A stretch of DNA of 38,443 nucleotides from an uncultured Bacteroidales bacterium (GCA_905233445.1 CAJOEP010000023.1:1-38443), one strand, 5' to 3'; counted from the first letter of the stretch, positions 23,154 through 30,719 are shown. Translations and numbers: made by a program. Notes: generated from the sequence alone by a model not told the origin.

Positions 23154-24356
23154 TTACGCTAACGCCCCACGATAAAGCGACGGATTGCTCTTCTTTCTCA
23201 GCAGGAGGCATAGGTGTACGTGGTCTTCACAACCATTTCGAATAAGGAAGAAGCCTTCGGCATTGGGTTCCGTTACTACCATACCTCTAGAGGTTGTTGT
23301 ATCACGCAACAATATTGAAGATTGACTGGTAATCGTACTGATATAAGCCATACCAAATTTATCTTCCAAAAGGTCTTCATTGGTTTTTCTTTTGTTATTT
23401 TTCAAAGGCTTATGTATCCACTCGCCGATTGTCGTTGCAGCATCAGTCTTTAAGTGCTTCTCAATAAAGGCCATTATTTCCTTATATTTGTCAATCTCTG
23501 CAATATAATAGAATTCCAGTATTTCAAAGGCATGCTTGGCAGTCGGGATATTCAGACACTGACTCTCAGGCAGGCAACCATGGATGTTCACTTCATCGAC
23601 CAAGGCTTTCAAAATGTCAATGGTCGAAATCTCCAACAAATCAACTTGTTTTAGAATATTATTACGCTGATCCGCAAATTTTGGATTCAAGTTATCATCA
23701 ATATAATCCACAACTGCTTTGGGCATCAGATTTCCAAATTCGAACCTATAGCGAATACGTCCAGGACGACCGAGCAGATTGTCATTGAGTGTCAATTGGT
23801 TGGTTGTCAGAATATAGAGTTTGCGCGTTTGATTGTAAACGCCATCTATCAACCTCAACAGCATATCATCATCTTCACCCATTTTAAATGTCTTCTCAGC
23901 CTCGTCGATGAAAACCACGCATTCAAAACAGAGCGACTGAAGAAAGTTCACAAGCCCCTCGTATGGACTCTGAACAATCAAAACAGGCAAATCAAGTACA
24001 TTGCACAATAGTTTCGCCGACAATGTCTTTCCTGTACCCTTGAGGCCGTTGAAAATAACCCCCAAGTTCTTCTCACCCTTAACGAACACCTCCGATTTCC
24101 ACGTCTTTCGGATAGTCTGAAGCATCTCTTCGCAGCCCAACTCATAAATCTTAAAATTGAACTCAAAAGCATCACCAATCCTCTGTAGCCCAATCCTCGC
24201 ATCCATCGGATTGGACGATTGCACCACATTAAACACACCTTTTCCTGGAGTCTTCAGCAGCACTGTATCGCCACTGATCGGATAATAGATTCCGCCATCA
24301 TTCACCCATTTCTGTCGTGCAAGTTCCATATCGTTATACTCAATTTTATTCATCAT
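23154..24356 (-). CDS. AAA+ ATPase of unknown system
   Basis: 400 residues from the ATG at 24356 (a second ATG at 24353 is possible; a TTG at 24365 is less likely). AAA+ core: Walker A GLKGTGKT (104-111), Walker B CVVFIDEAEKTF (146-157), sensor 1 ILTTNQ (182-187) and arginine-finger-like GRPGRIRYRFEF (196-207). The N-terminal 90 residues and C-terminal 130 residues are not familiar. The cytoplasmic fold suggests a remodelling ATPase with an unidentified target. It heads one of three transcription units that carry the same 29-bp motif (here 24385-24413) and is followed by the 176-residue unknown gene. I find no close named family such as McrB, MoxR or ClpX. Confidence 0.85.
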   Translation of the reverse strand: MMNKIEYNDMELARQKWVNDGGIYYPISGDTVLLKTPGKGVFNVVQSSNPMDARIGLQRIGDAFEFNFKIYELGCEEMLQTIRKTWKSEVFVKGEKNLGVIFNGLKGTGKTLSAKLLCNVLDLPVLIVQSPYEGLVNFLQSLCFECVVFIDEAEKTFKMGEDDDMLLRLIDGVYNQTRKLYILTTNQLTLNDNLLGRPGRIRYRFEFGNLMPKAVVDYIDDNLNPKFADQRNNILKQVDLLEISTIDILKALVDEVNIHGCLPESQCLNIPTAKHAFEILEFYYIAEIDKYKEIMAFIEKHLKTDAATTIGEWIHKPLKNNKRKTNEDLLEDKFGMAYISTITSQSSILLRDTTTSRGMVVTEPNAEGFFLIRNGCEDHVHLCLLLRKKSNPSLYRGALA

Positions 24357-24384
24357 TTTTCCCAATTTGAAACGTTTTCAATTA

Positions 24385-24413
24385 TATAGTATCTGATTTT
24401 CAAAAATGTTACA
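24385..24413 (-). promoter_or_regulatory. 29-bp shared motif, copy A (AAA+ operon)
   Basis: Minus strand: TGTAACATTTT, TG, AAAATC, A, GATACTATA. It lies 28 bases before the ATG at 24356 and touches the stop codon of the preceding gene. It matches copies at 27100 and 28242 at 26 of 29 positions or better. It is unlike the TTTG/TAnnTTTG promoter; TGTAAC and GATACTATA are possible -35/-10 elements of an alternative sigma factor. Confidence 0.75.
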
Positions 24414-25016
24414 TCATTCTGCTTTATTTTGTTGATTTTGATAATCATGCAAGCAATTACGAAGGCAATCAACATCTTCTTTGTTGAGTTGACGTTGTAG
24501 GGCGAAAGTATGAGTCGGAGGAATATGCAAATGGTCGTTGGAGCCATCACCAAATGGAAAGACCAGATAACAGTCATCCATCGCGTCAAGCACCGGAAAG
24601 TTGTCCTCTGGCGTTGGTGGCAGAGCCGCAACAATGGCGACAATTAGTCTTTGCCCTACCAAAACCTCAACAATATCACCAATTTTAAACCGGATTGCCT
24701 CAGGATTGCGCCCATCAAACTGGTTACAAAGATTATAATCATGCAGACATTCATCAATCAGATTCCCCTGCGGATCATAGGTCCTTACGCTCAACCAATC
24801 AACATCACGAAGTTTCCCATCCACAGCAATTTCCTTAACCATGTAGGCCATAATCTCTTCCGCATCCCAAGCCTCATGGTTGTTTTTACGCATCGCTTCC
24901 ATTACCTTCTCAAGCGAGGTATAATGTCCCAAAATCCCAATAACAGCATCGCGGTACCAGTGTTCTTCGGTCTCGTAGCAACGGATTTCTTCAAGTCGGA
25001 AAATGGTCTTATTCAT
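24414..25016 (-). CDS. Unknown protein, last gene of the middle operon
   Basis: 200 residues, acidic, no export signal. N-terminal half is helical (WYRDAVIGILGHYTSLEKVM, AWDAEEIMAYMVKEIA). The middle has a beta-barrel-like stretch (IRFKIGDIVEVLVGQRLIVA) and HLHIPPTHTF, and the C-terminus is helical (NKEDVDCLRNCLHDYQNQQN). The GDIVEVL/RLIVAIV pattern resembles a small SH3-like or KOW-like barrel, but this is a guess. The start overlaps the end of the metallophosphoesterase gene by 4 bases, so translation is coupled. Role unknown. Confidence 0.75.
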   Translation of the reverse strand: MNKTIFRLEEIRCYETEEHWYRDAVIGILGHYTSLEKVMEAMRKNNHEAWDAEEIMAYMVKEIAVDGKLRDVDWLSVRTYDPQGNLIDECLHDYNLCNQFDGRNPEAIRFKIGDIVEVLVGQRLIVAIVAALPPTPEDNFPVLDAMDDCYLVFPFGDGSNDHLHIPPTHTFALQRQLNKEDVDCLRNCLHDYQNQQNKAE

Positions 25017-25642
25017 CTCACCTCCACCTTATAGTTATTCTGAGCATACTCCTCAAATGTATTGCAATTACTCATCGTAACCTTCTCTGTAGCAGCGTTA
25101 TAAATATCCTCCAAGGTTAAAAAATGCAGGTTTGCCAGCGAGCCATCAAGGCCTACATCGAAGCGTAAATCTGTTGATTGTGCATTGTACTCGTCCAACT
25201 TCCCATGACAATGTCCGTGAAGCATCACCGAACCCCGTGGTTTATTGTTCCAGGTTACCATTGGATAATGACACATCACAACTCTGAAATCTTCTTTTAT
25301 AAAAGGTGCAACCGTTGGCTTAAACCGCATCTCTTTAATCTGATACACCTCTTTAAAATAGGTTTTATAAGCTCGAATCGACCCATCGTGATTCCCCTCG
25401 ATTAGAAATTTTTGTCCAGGCAATTTTTCCAATAGATGTCTTGCATCTTCGCTTTTCAAAAACGTCAAATCACCAAGAATATAAATCATATCTCGCCTGT
25501 CAACCGTACTCTTCCACAAATCAAGCAGCCACTCGTCATGCGCTGCGATATCAACCGTGTCAGAATACGGCCTTTTTGGCGAGTGCTTCAATATATTGGC
25601 ATGGCCAAAATGCAAATCGGCTGTAAAGTATATCTGGTTCAT
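25013..25642 (-). CDS. Calcineurin-like metallophosphoesterase 1
   Basis: 209 residues with the full two-metal motif set: TADLHFGH (Asp9, His11), ILGDLTF (Asp58), EGNHDG (Asn84, His85), CHYP (His125) and HGHCHG (His144, His146). Such enzymes cleave phosphomono- or diester bonds; the small cytoplasmic form with DLHFGH is close to phage- and plasmid-type phosphoesterases. The substrate (nucleotide, RNA end, cyclic dinucleotide) cannot be read from sequence. It is central in the operon: 2 bases after the preceding gene and 4-base overlap with the next. No signal peptide, so it acts inside the cell. Confidence 0.9.
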   Translation of the reverse strand: MNQIYFTADLHFGHANILKHSPKRPYSDTVDIAAHDEWLLDLWKSTVDRRDMIYILGDLTFLKSEDARHLLEKLPGQKFLIEGNHDGSIRAYKTYFKEVYQIKEMRFKPTVAPFIKEDFRVVMCHYPMVTWNNKPRGSVMLHGHCHGKLDEYNAQSTDLRFDVGLDGSLANLHFLTLEDIYNAATEKVTMSNCNTFEEYAQNNYKVEVR

Positions 25643-25644
25643 AA

Positions 25645-26109
25645 TTAAATCTTTTTATAACATTTTTTAACTTCTTCCGAAAACATCCTCAGAACTGTTA
25701 GCATCGCCTCGTTAGGTGACATAAACTCTTTGTCGTTTATCTGAATCTTGTCGTCACCTGTCTTCCAGCCGTAAAGATATATATGCTGATGGTCAGTATA
25801 ATCGCCTATTCCTATGCCGATACCATATTTTTCATACAATTTGGCAAGTATGCCGCATACCGTCAGCGGTTCGGAAACTTCCTCCCGAATTAGATCATAA
25901 ACCGGGTCTTCAAGTGGCACCGGCTCATCCAACCTTAACTGTGTTTCGGGCGACCACTCGGCCAGCGACACGATCTCATCGTACTGCTCGCGCGTAATCT
26001 CATCATCATAACCCAGATAGCACTCGTATGGCAGACTAAAAACACTACCCTCTTCGTGATGATTTAGGTAGTCGTGGAAGGTGTGCGGAGTCAGCTGAAC
26101 GCCTCCTCG
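25645..26109 (-). CDS. C-terminal part of a split or frameshifted unknown protein
   Basis: The frame is open from 26109 to the stop at 25645 (154 codons) and looks coding throughout: QLTPHTFHDYLNHHEEGSVF, SLPYECYLGYDDEITREQYD, then WSPETQLRLDEPV, YGIGIGIGDYTDHQHIYLYG, and KEFMSPNEAMLTVLRMFSEE. However, the first standard start is a GTG at 25971, leaving 46 coding-like codons without one. The upstream gene stops at 26091-26093 in another frame, and a one-base insertion near 26095 would join the two into a single protein of about 480 residues (…EEAF-QLTPHTFH…). I favour one gene with a frameshift. Function unknown. Confidence 0.65.
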   Translation of the reverse strand, partial: RGGVQLTPHTFHDYLNHHEEGSVFSLPYECYLGYDDEITREQYDEIVSLAEWSPETQLRLDEPVPLEDPVYDLIREEVSEPLTVCGILAKLYEKYGIGIGIGDYTDHQHIYLYGWKTGDDKIQINDKEFMSPNEAMLTVLRMFSEEVKKCYKKI

Positions 26110-27074
26110 CTATCGAAATCCGTCTCGTCGGTAATCTCGCCATGCCGTCCGAGTTGATAATGCCGATAGAATTCGATGTCATCCAGTTTTGATGACTCTT
26201 CAAGAAACTCAGCATATTCTTGTCTTTGCCTCTTACTACGCCGACCCCAATGCCGGAAATGTTCCTCGTATGCCTCATAGGCCACCCGAAAATACTTGGC
26301 ATAAATCCGGATGCTCATTTTTGGCAATGGCGCACGATAACACTGAAGTAAATGCCCTTCATCTATCGTTATTTCAGGTCGTTCAAACTTGTCGCCCATC
26401 CACTTCGGCTCTGTCATTCGGTAAATCGCCTCATTTGCAATGCAATCCTTCAGCATCCGAATAACCTTTCTCACATTTCTCGGTCTTCGTCGCTGCCACG
26501 GCACTATCCTATCCAAGTCTTTTCGGGGAATACGCCCAGTCCGCTGTTTCTTGGGCAGATGTTCATCCACATAGCGGTTATACGCCACCACATCGGCCGC
26601 AATTTCAGGCACCTTCTCACGCAAAAACTCAGCCAACGGCTCCAACAGCCACAACATATCATCGTGATTCACAAACCTGTCATTATCGTCATGAATCTGA
26701 CACCACCAATGCACGTTCTCAACCATGTGCAAATATGTGTGACCTTCGTACTGGGTTACTGCAATGTGATACCAATGCGATTTGCGAGGATAGTTATCTT
26801 TCCATTCTTTCAGATAGTCCGCCCGTGTATAGGTCTCACCTTCCGCCCAATCTTTTGCATGATCGAACGAGCACCAATCCGACGGCTTGCCGCGAGGCAC
26901 CTCAATCCACAGCGAGTGCCGATAGTCATCCCCTGTTGGTGCAAACACGTCGAGCAAATTCTTAATCTCCAAAAGCAGCTCCCGCGAACGTCCGCCCACG
27001 CATATCCCATTCAAATGCTGGTTTCCCGCATCCGCCCGCTCCATCAGCGGCACTGAAAGTTTTCTTTTTGACAT
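26091..27074 (-). CDS. Unknown protein heading the middle operon
   Basis: 327 residues, basic and rich in Arg, Trp and His. No family recognised. Seen: GRSRELLLEIKNLLDVF near the start, a segment rich in aromatic residues (SHWYHIAVTQYEGHTYLHMV, ENVHWWCQIHDDNDRF), a strongly basic centre (LPKKQRTGRIPRKDLDRIVP, WQRRRPRNVRKVIRMLKDCI), and a charged C-terminus. The basic centre suggests nucleic-acid binding, but this is inference. It begins 25 bases after the 29-bp motif copy B. The C-terminus probably continues, through a frameshift, into the 25645-26109 frame. Confidence 0.75.
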   Translation of the reverse strand: MSKRKLSVPLMERADAGNQHLNGICVGGRSRELLLEIKNLLDVFAPTGDDYRHSLWIEVPRGKPSDWCSFDHAKDWAEGETYTRADYLKEWKDNYPRKSHWYHIAVTQYEGHTYLHMVENVHWWCQIHDDNDRFVNHDDMLWLLEPLAEFLREKVPEIAADVVAYNRYVDEHLPKKQRTGRIPRKDLDRIVPWQRRRPRNVRKVIRMLKDCIANEAIYRMTEPKWMGDKFERPEITIDEGHLLQCYRAPLPKMSIRIYAKYFRVAYEAYEEHFRHWGRRSKRQRQEYAEFLEESSKLDDIEFYRHYQLGRHGEITDETDFDSEEAFS

Positions 27075-27099
27075 ATTATTTCGTTTAATTGTTCAACCT

Positions 27100-27128
27100 T
27101 ATAGTATCGGATTTTTGAAAATGTTACA
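27100..27128 (-). promoter_or_regulatory. 29-bp shared motif, copy B (middle operon)
   Basis: Minus strand: TGTAACATTTT, CA, AAAATC, C, GATACTATA. It lies 25 bases before the ATG at 27074 and is identical to copy C except for one base. Confidence 0.75.
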
Positions 27129-27151
27129 CGGAAAATGAAAATTTTTTGTTA

Positions 27152-27430
27152 TTAATTATCTTTATCGTTCTTATTCTTTTCTAATTCTTCAAAATACTGC
27201 AAATCCCGTTTGATAATTCTTTCGGCATCTTCCATAAAAGTCTTTATTTGAACATCATCCTTTAACTTTGAAGTTTCGAGATCTGTTTTAAGAATCTCCA
27301 GACCTTTCAGCGACTGCTGACACGACTCGACATCAACAAGTGTATCGGCACTAAATAGTGAAACCAATACATAATAGAGCATGTCGGTCTCACGAAGTTT
27401 GTCTATCAGATTCACTTTTGCCATACTCAT
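27152..27430 (-). CDS. Small helical protein, unknown
   Basis: 92 residues (or 90 from a second ATG at 27424), acidic and lysine-rich. It looks all-helical with a likely coiled coil: LIDKLRETDMLYYVLVSLFS, ESCQQSLKGLEILKTDLETS, and FMEDAERIIKRDLQYFEELE. No known domain. It follows the second metallophosphoesterase by 12 bases, forming the two-gene unit under motif copy C. The size and charge would suit a regulator or inhibitor of a neighbouring enzyme; this is inference only. Confidence 0.7.
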   Translation of the reverse strand: MSMAKVNLIDKLRETDMLYYVLVSLFSADTLVDVESCQQSLKGLEILKTDLETSKLKDDVQIKTFMEDAERIIKRDLQYFEELEKNKNDKDN

Positions 27431-27442
27431 GTAGTTTTCGAA

Positions 27443-28210
27443 TTATATTTCAATCACTGCCCTGCCATCAAATGCCATGTGTTCATTGTAGAATACATAT
27501 CCTAACTGGTTGCAAAGCAATGTGGTGTTTCCTATTTTTGTTCCCGAACCTCCGGCAAAGTGGGTGTGGCCGTAAATCCAATAGTCGGCACCACAACTTT
27601 TTATAAATTCATCAAGGTCAACTTGAAAAGCCGAATTCAGCACTCCTCCTGGATAGCCGTTGAATTCCTCACGTAACGTCGGACAATGGTGCGTTACAAC
27701 GATTTTATGCTTTGCTTTTGATGATGCCAATGCCGCTTCCAGCCAATGAAGACAATGCTCATGCAGTCCGTCCACATCATTCGCACAGAACCGCTTACCG
27801 TTCAGAATCCCGTGTCTGAAATCGTTCATTCCCCGTTGAATCTCCCACAGGTGCTGCGGGCTAATTCGCGTCCATAATGTTGTAAAGAACAGTTCCGTAT
27901 CCCCAATTACCACGCTGCGGTTGTTCAGATACCGCACATTGTCGCGATAAAACAATTCGTAATTTTCCATCGTTTGGGCAATGTCGTACCCGTGATAAAA
28001 CTCATGGTTCCCCGGCACGATAAACGTCTCCTTAAAATGCTCCGCACACCAGTCAAAAAACTGCCGCTTCATCATCTTTTTATTACCCAAATACGACACA
28101 TCGCCCGCCCAAACCAGCACTTCGCCTACTGGCACGATGCCGCCATTCTCAATAAAATCTCTATTCTCCGCAAATTCCAAGTGCAGATCCGATGCGTATT
28201 GAATTTTCAT
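27443..28210 (-). CDS. Calcineurin-like metallophosphoesterase 2
   Basis: 255 residues with complete motifs: ASDLHLEF (Asp8, His10), AGDVSY (Asp37), PGNHEFY (Asn68, His69), VTHHCP (His174, His175) and YGHTHF (His215, His217). It is a different subgroup from the 209-residue enzyme downstream: GNHE instead of GNHD, and THHCPT typical of the UDP-diacylglucosamine-hydrolase/Ser-Thr phosphatase-like branch. Cytoplasmic, no signal peptide. It is the first gene of a unit with the small helical protein, 31 bases after motif copy C. Two phosphoesterases of different types in one cluster suggest they act on different bonds or at different steps. Confidence 0.9.
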   Translation of the reverse strand: MKIQYASDLHLEFAENRDFIENGGIVPVGEVLVWAGDVSYLGNKKMMKRQFFDWCAEHFKETFIVPGNHEFYHGYDIAQTMENYELFYRDNVRYLNNRSVVIGDTELFFTTLWTRISPQHLWEIQRGMNDFRHGILNGKRFCANDVDGLHEHCLHWLEAALASSKAKHKIVVTHHCPTLREEFNGYPGGVLNSAFQVDLDEFIKSCGADYWIYGHTHFAGGSGTKIGNTTLLCNQLGYVFYNEHMAFDGRAVIEI

Positions 28211-28241
28211 ATTCGTAACATTTTTATTCGATTTTTATTTC

Positions 28242-28270
28242 TATAGTATCAGATTTTTGAAAATGTTACA
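28242..28270 (-). promoter_or_regulatory. 29-bp shared motif, copy C (phosphoesterase 2 operon)
   Basis: Minus strand: TGTAACATTTT, CA, AAAATC, T, GATACTATA. It lies 31 bases before the ATG at 28210. On the plus strand a looser half-similar stretch (CGTAACATTTTTATTCG ... CTATAG) spans 28214-28246 and partly overlaps it. Confidence 0.75.
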
Positions 28271-28290
28271 GGTAAAAATGAAAAAAATAC

Positions 28291-28329
28291 AAAAAAAGGC
28301 CAGATTCCCTCCGAAACCTGACCTTTTTC
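28291..28329. terminator. Bidirectional terminator between aminotransferase and phosphoesterase 2
   Basis: An A-run, a stem of about 13 bp (GGCCAGATT with AAACCTGACC, allowing G-T pairs) and a T-run. It can end transcripts on either strand and isolates the phosphoesterase unit from the aminotransferase gene. Confidence 0.65.
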
Positions 28330-28373
28330 TAGAAAAACCTCAATAACCTATAACCAATAGGCAATAACCATTA

Positions 28374-29546
28374 TCAAACTATCGCCTCCTTGATCTTTTC
28401 CACAATATACCTCACATCGTCATCCGTAACCCACGGACCGCTTGGCAGGCAGATGCCGTGTCGGAAGAGATACTCTGAAAAGCCATTGGTAAAAGCCGGA
28501 GCGTGTTTATAAACTGGCTGAAGGTGCATCGGTTTCCAGAGTGGACGGGCTTCTATGCCGGCTTTGTCAAGTTTCAGGCAGAAAGCTTCGGTGTCGATTT
28601 CTTGTTTGAAAAGGATTGTGGTGAGCCAAAAGTTTGAGTCAAAATCATCATTAGGATTATCTTGAACAAAAATATTTGTGTTATTCGTTAGATTAGTGTT
28701 CAAAAATAATTCTCGATATAGTTTGTGAACGTGTTTATGATGGTTGATATGATCCTCCAAAATCGTCATCTGACCGCGACCGATGCCAGCGGAGATGTTT
28801 GACATGCGATAGTTATAGCCGATAGTTTCATGTTCGTAATGCAAATATGGTTCTTTGGCTTGTGTTGCAAGAAAAATGGCACGCTTCTTGGTCGCCTCAT
28901 CTTTACAAATGAGAGCTCCTCCGCCCGAAGTGGTGATCATCTTGTTGCCGTTGAACGAAAGCGTCGCGATATCGCCAAAAGTGCCGCAAGAACGGCCTTT
29001 GAAATACGAACCGAGTGCGTTGGCAGCGTCTTCGATGACTGGGATGTCGTATTTCCGGCTGATGGCGGTTATTTCATCCCATTTGGCCGGCATGCCGTAG
29101 AGGTCAACCACAATTATTGCTTTCGGTTTGCGACCCGTTTTGGCGATGCGGTCCTTGATGGCTTCTTCGAGAAGTTCAGGCGACATGTTCCACGTATCTT
29201 CCTCTGAATCAACGAAGATTGGAGTGGCTTCGCAATATGTCACAGGGTTTGAGCTTGCGCAAAATGAGAATGACTGGCAGATGACCTCGTCGTCTTTGCC
29301 TACGCCCAAAAGCAGCAATGACAGATGGATGGCGGCGGTGCAGGATGAGACGGCGGCAACATAAACAGGAGATTTCTCCGCTCCCTGCGGTCGGTCGAAA
29401 TGACGGGCGAGAGCTTCTTCAAAAGCATCGACATTGGGACCGAGAGGTGCAATCCAGTTGGTATTGAACGCTTCCTGGATGTAGCGTTGCTCGGCGCCAG
29501 TTGGCGACATGTGGGCGAGGCAGAGGTGGATGCGGTGGTATGGCAT
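28374..29546 (-). CDS. DegT/DnrJ/EryC1/StrS-family nucleotide-sugar aminotransferase
   Basis: 390 residues. A PLP enzyme that transfers an amino group to a 4-keto (or 3-keto) sugar nucleotide. Seen: VSSCTAAIHL (phosphate cup), DLYGMPAKW (Asp148), IEDAANALGSY (Asp173), and the PLP lysine in SFNGNKMITTSGGG (Lys202). Overall it resembles PglE-type enzymes. The natural partner, a 4,6-dehydratase, lies at 37039, separated now by the defence genes. Two in-frame repeats: residues about 47-58 (HFDRPQGAEKSP) are encoded by a REP-like element at 29371-29404 just before the cofactor-binding strand, and residues 284-292 (TNL-TNN-TNI) by a 9-base word array at 28671-28697. Both probably sit in loops, so the enzyme may still be active. 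Confidence 0.9.
   Translation of the reverse strand: MPYHRIHLCLAHMSPTGAEQRYIQEAFNTNWIAPLGPNVDAFEEALARHFDRPQGAEKSPVYVAAVSSCTAAIHLSLLLLGVGKDDEVICQSFSFCASSNPVTYCEATPIFVDSEEDTWNMSPELLEEAIKDRIAKTGRKPKAIIVVDLYGMPAKWDEITAISRKYDIPVIEDAANALGSYFKGRSCGTFGDIATLSFNGNKMITTSGGGALICKDEATKKRAIFLATQAKEPYLHYEHETIGYNYRMSNISAGIGRGQMTILEDHINHHKHVHKLYRELFLNTNLTNNTNIFVQDNPNDDFDSNFWLTTILFKQEIDTEAFCLKLDKAGIEARPLWKPMHLQPVYKHAPAFTNGFSEYLFRHGICLPSGPWVTDDDVRYIVEKIKEAIV
28671..28697 (-). repeat. In-frame 9-base word array inside the aminotransferase
   Basis: Three 9-base words on the coding strand (ACTAATCTA, ACGAATAAC, ACAAATATT), giving TNL-TNN-TNI. Like the array in the sigma-like gene, it preserves the frame. Confidence 0.7.
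29371..29404 (-). repeat. In-frame REP-like element inside the aminotransferase
   Basis: The plus strand reads GATTTCTCCGC ... GTCGAAATGAC, closely matching the intergenic element at 20396-20449. It is read through as part of residues 47-58. Confidence 0.75.
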
Positions 29547-29628
29547 ATATACAATTGATTTTACTTTCGGTAAACAAAAAAACTATGTAACTTTATTGTT
29601 TTGTTACGAAACAATATATTAATTGGTT

Positions 29629-30636
29629 TTATTGATAGGTTGGATTTAGTAAACCAGCAAACATATTATATCCGACATTTGGGGTTTGATCAGCACCATC
29701 AAAATCGTTTTCAAATAATCCAAAATAGTGATCTATATCTGAAGGTTTGATTCTTTCGAAAAGACTTGGTGATATTCCCCAACTTTCAATAAGCGTAAAC
29801 CATCCTGTCAATCTTTCACCTAAAGAATCGGTATCTAAATTAGCCCATCCATTTACAAATTCAATAATTGCCTTATTAACATGTCCTTTTTGATAACCAA
29901 ATATAAATTCAGAACATTCACCATTAGGAATAAGATGTCCTATACAATTTGGTATCGCTTCTGACGTGTCTATCGATTCTTCATAATTGGATATTGTAAA
30001 AGCAGAAGATGCATACAACCCTTTAATTGGGTATGTATGATGAACAAAGAAGAAATTGTCTCCAGGAGAAGCTAACTCTTCCTCAACCTGATGCTTGTAA
30101 AAAACCAAATCCTTTATTCCAGCTTCGTTGCCTTTAATTGCTTCTTCGATTAAACAAAGATAATCTTTTCGATATGTCTGCAGTATCTTTGATCCAAGAT
30201 ACCGCTTATACATCTCCACTATTATTTCTTTCCTACGCATTTCGGCACATATTGCCCTATAGCTTAATAAAAGTTGGTTGCGATAATTATCGTAATCCAC
30301 TGTGCCCGACTCTATTGGTTTAAAGACATCCGTATCATGATGATTACAAAACAGATGTAAAGAAAAGGCATCTTGGATACCGCAACGTTTAAACTCAAAA
30401 GGCGGTGTGTTTTTAGTCCATGAAAAAATATCTTTTCCCCTCAACTCATAACAATGTCCGTTTTCGACAACATTTGACAGCACGCCATGTCTTTGAAGCA
30501 AATGTGAGTTAATGGCCTTTTGGTCACATCCATTTATCATACAACCCCATCCTTTCTTATCAAGATTTCTTTTAATTCCAGAAAGGACTTTTCTGACTTC
30601 AATATCTTCTTTGTTTTTCACGTTGTATACTATCAA
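29629..30636 (-). CDS. Unknown protein with HNH-like cysteine/histidine motif
   Basis: 335 residues. Near the N-terminus is a zinc-ribbon/HNH-like pattern: WGCMINGCDQKAINSHLLQR (Cys-x4-Cys-x6-His) followed about 60 residues later by HLFCNHHDTDVFKPIE (Cys-x2-His-His). The spacing is like the metal site of some HNH endonucleases, but a clear catalytic HNH order cannot be confirmed. The remainder is mixed alpha/beta, not recognised. It is the last gene on the minus strand of the probable defence island, 83 bases after its upstream neighbour. Possible roles: nuclease effector or an unrelated zinc protein. Confidence 0.65.
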   Translation of the reverse strand: MIVYNVKNKEDIEVRKVLSGIKRNLDKKGWGCMINGCDQKAINSHLLQRHGVLSNVVENGHCYELRGKDIFSWTKNTPPFEFKRCGIQDAFSLHLFCNHHDTDVFKPIESGTVDYDNYRNQLLLSYRAICAEMRRKEIIVEMYKRYLGSKILQTYRKDYLCLIEEAIKGNEAGIKDLVFYKHQVEEELASPGDNFFFVHHTYPIKGLYASSAFTISNYEESIDTSEAIPNCIGHLIPNGECSEFIFGYQKGHVNKAIIEFVNGWANLDTDSLGERLTGWFTLIESWGISPSLFERIKPSDIDHYFGLFENDFDGADQTPNVGYNMFAGLLNPTYQ

Positions 30637-30719
30637 TTATTTTCCGCTTCCATACGCCTCGGTCACACCCTTACGGCCTCAACAAATTAATCGGAACCAC
30701 AAACATCCCGTCTTCCCTT

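Noticed and set aside
29589..29616. GTAAC ... GTTAC inverted repeat as an operator before the aminotransferase
   Set aside because: Five-base arms in very AT-rich DNA are expected by chance and no second site supports it.
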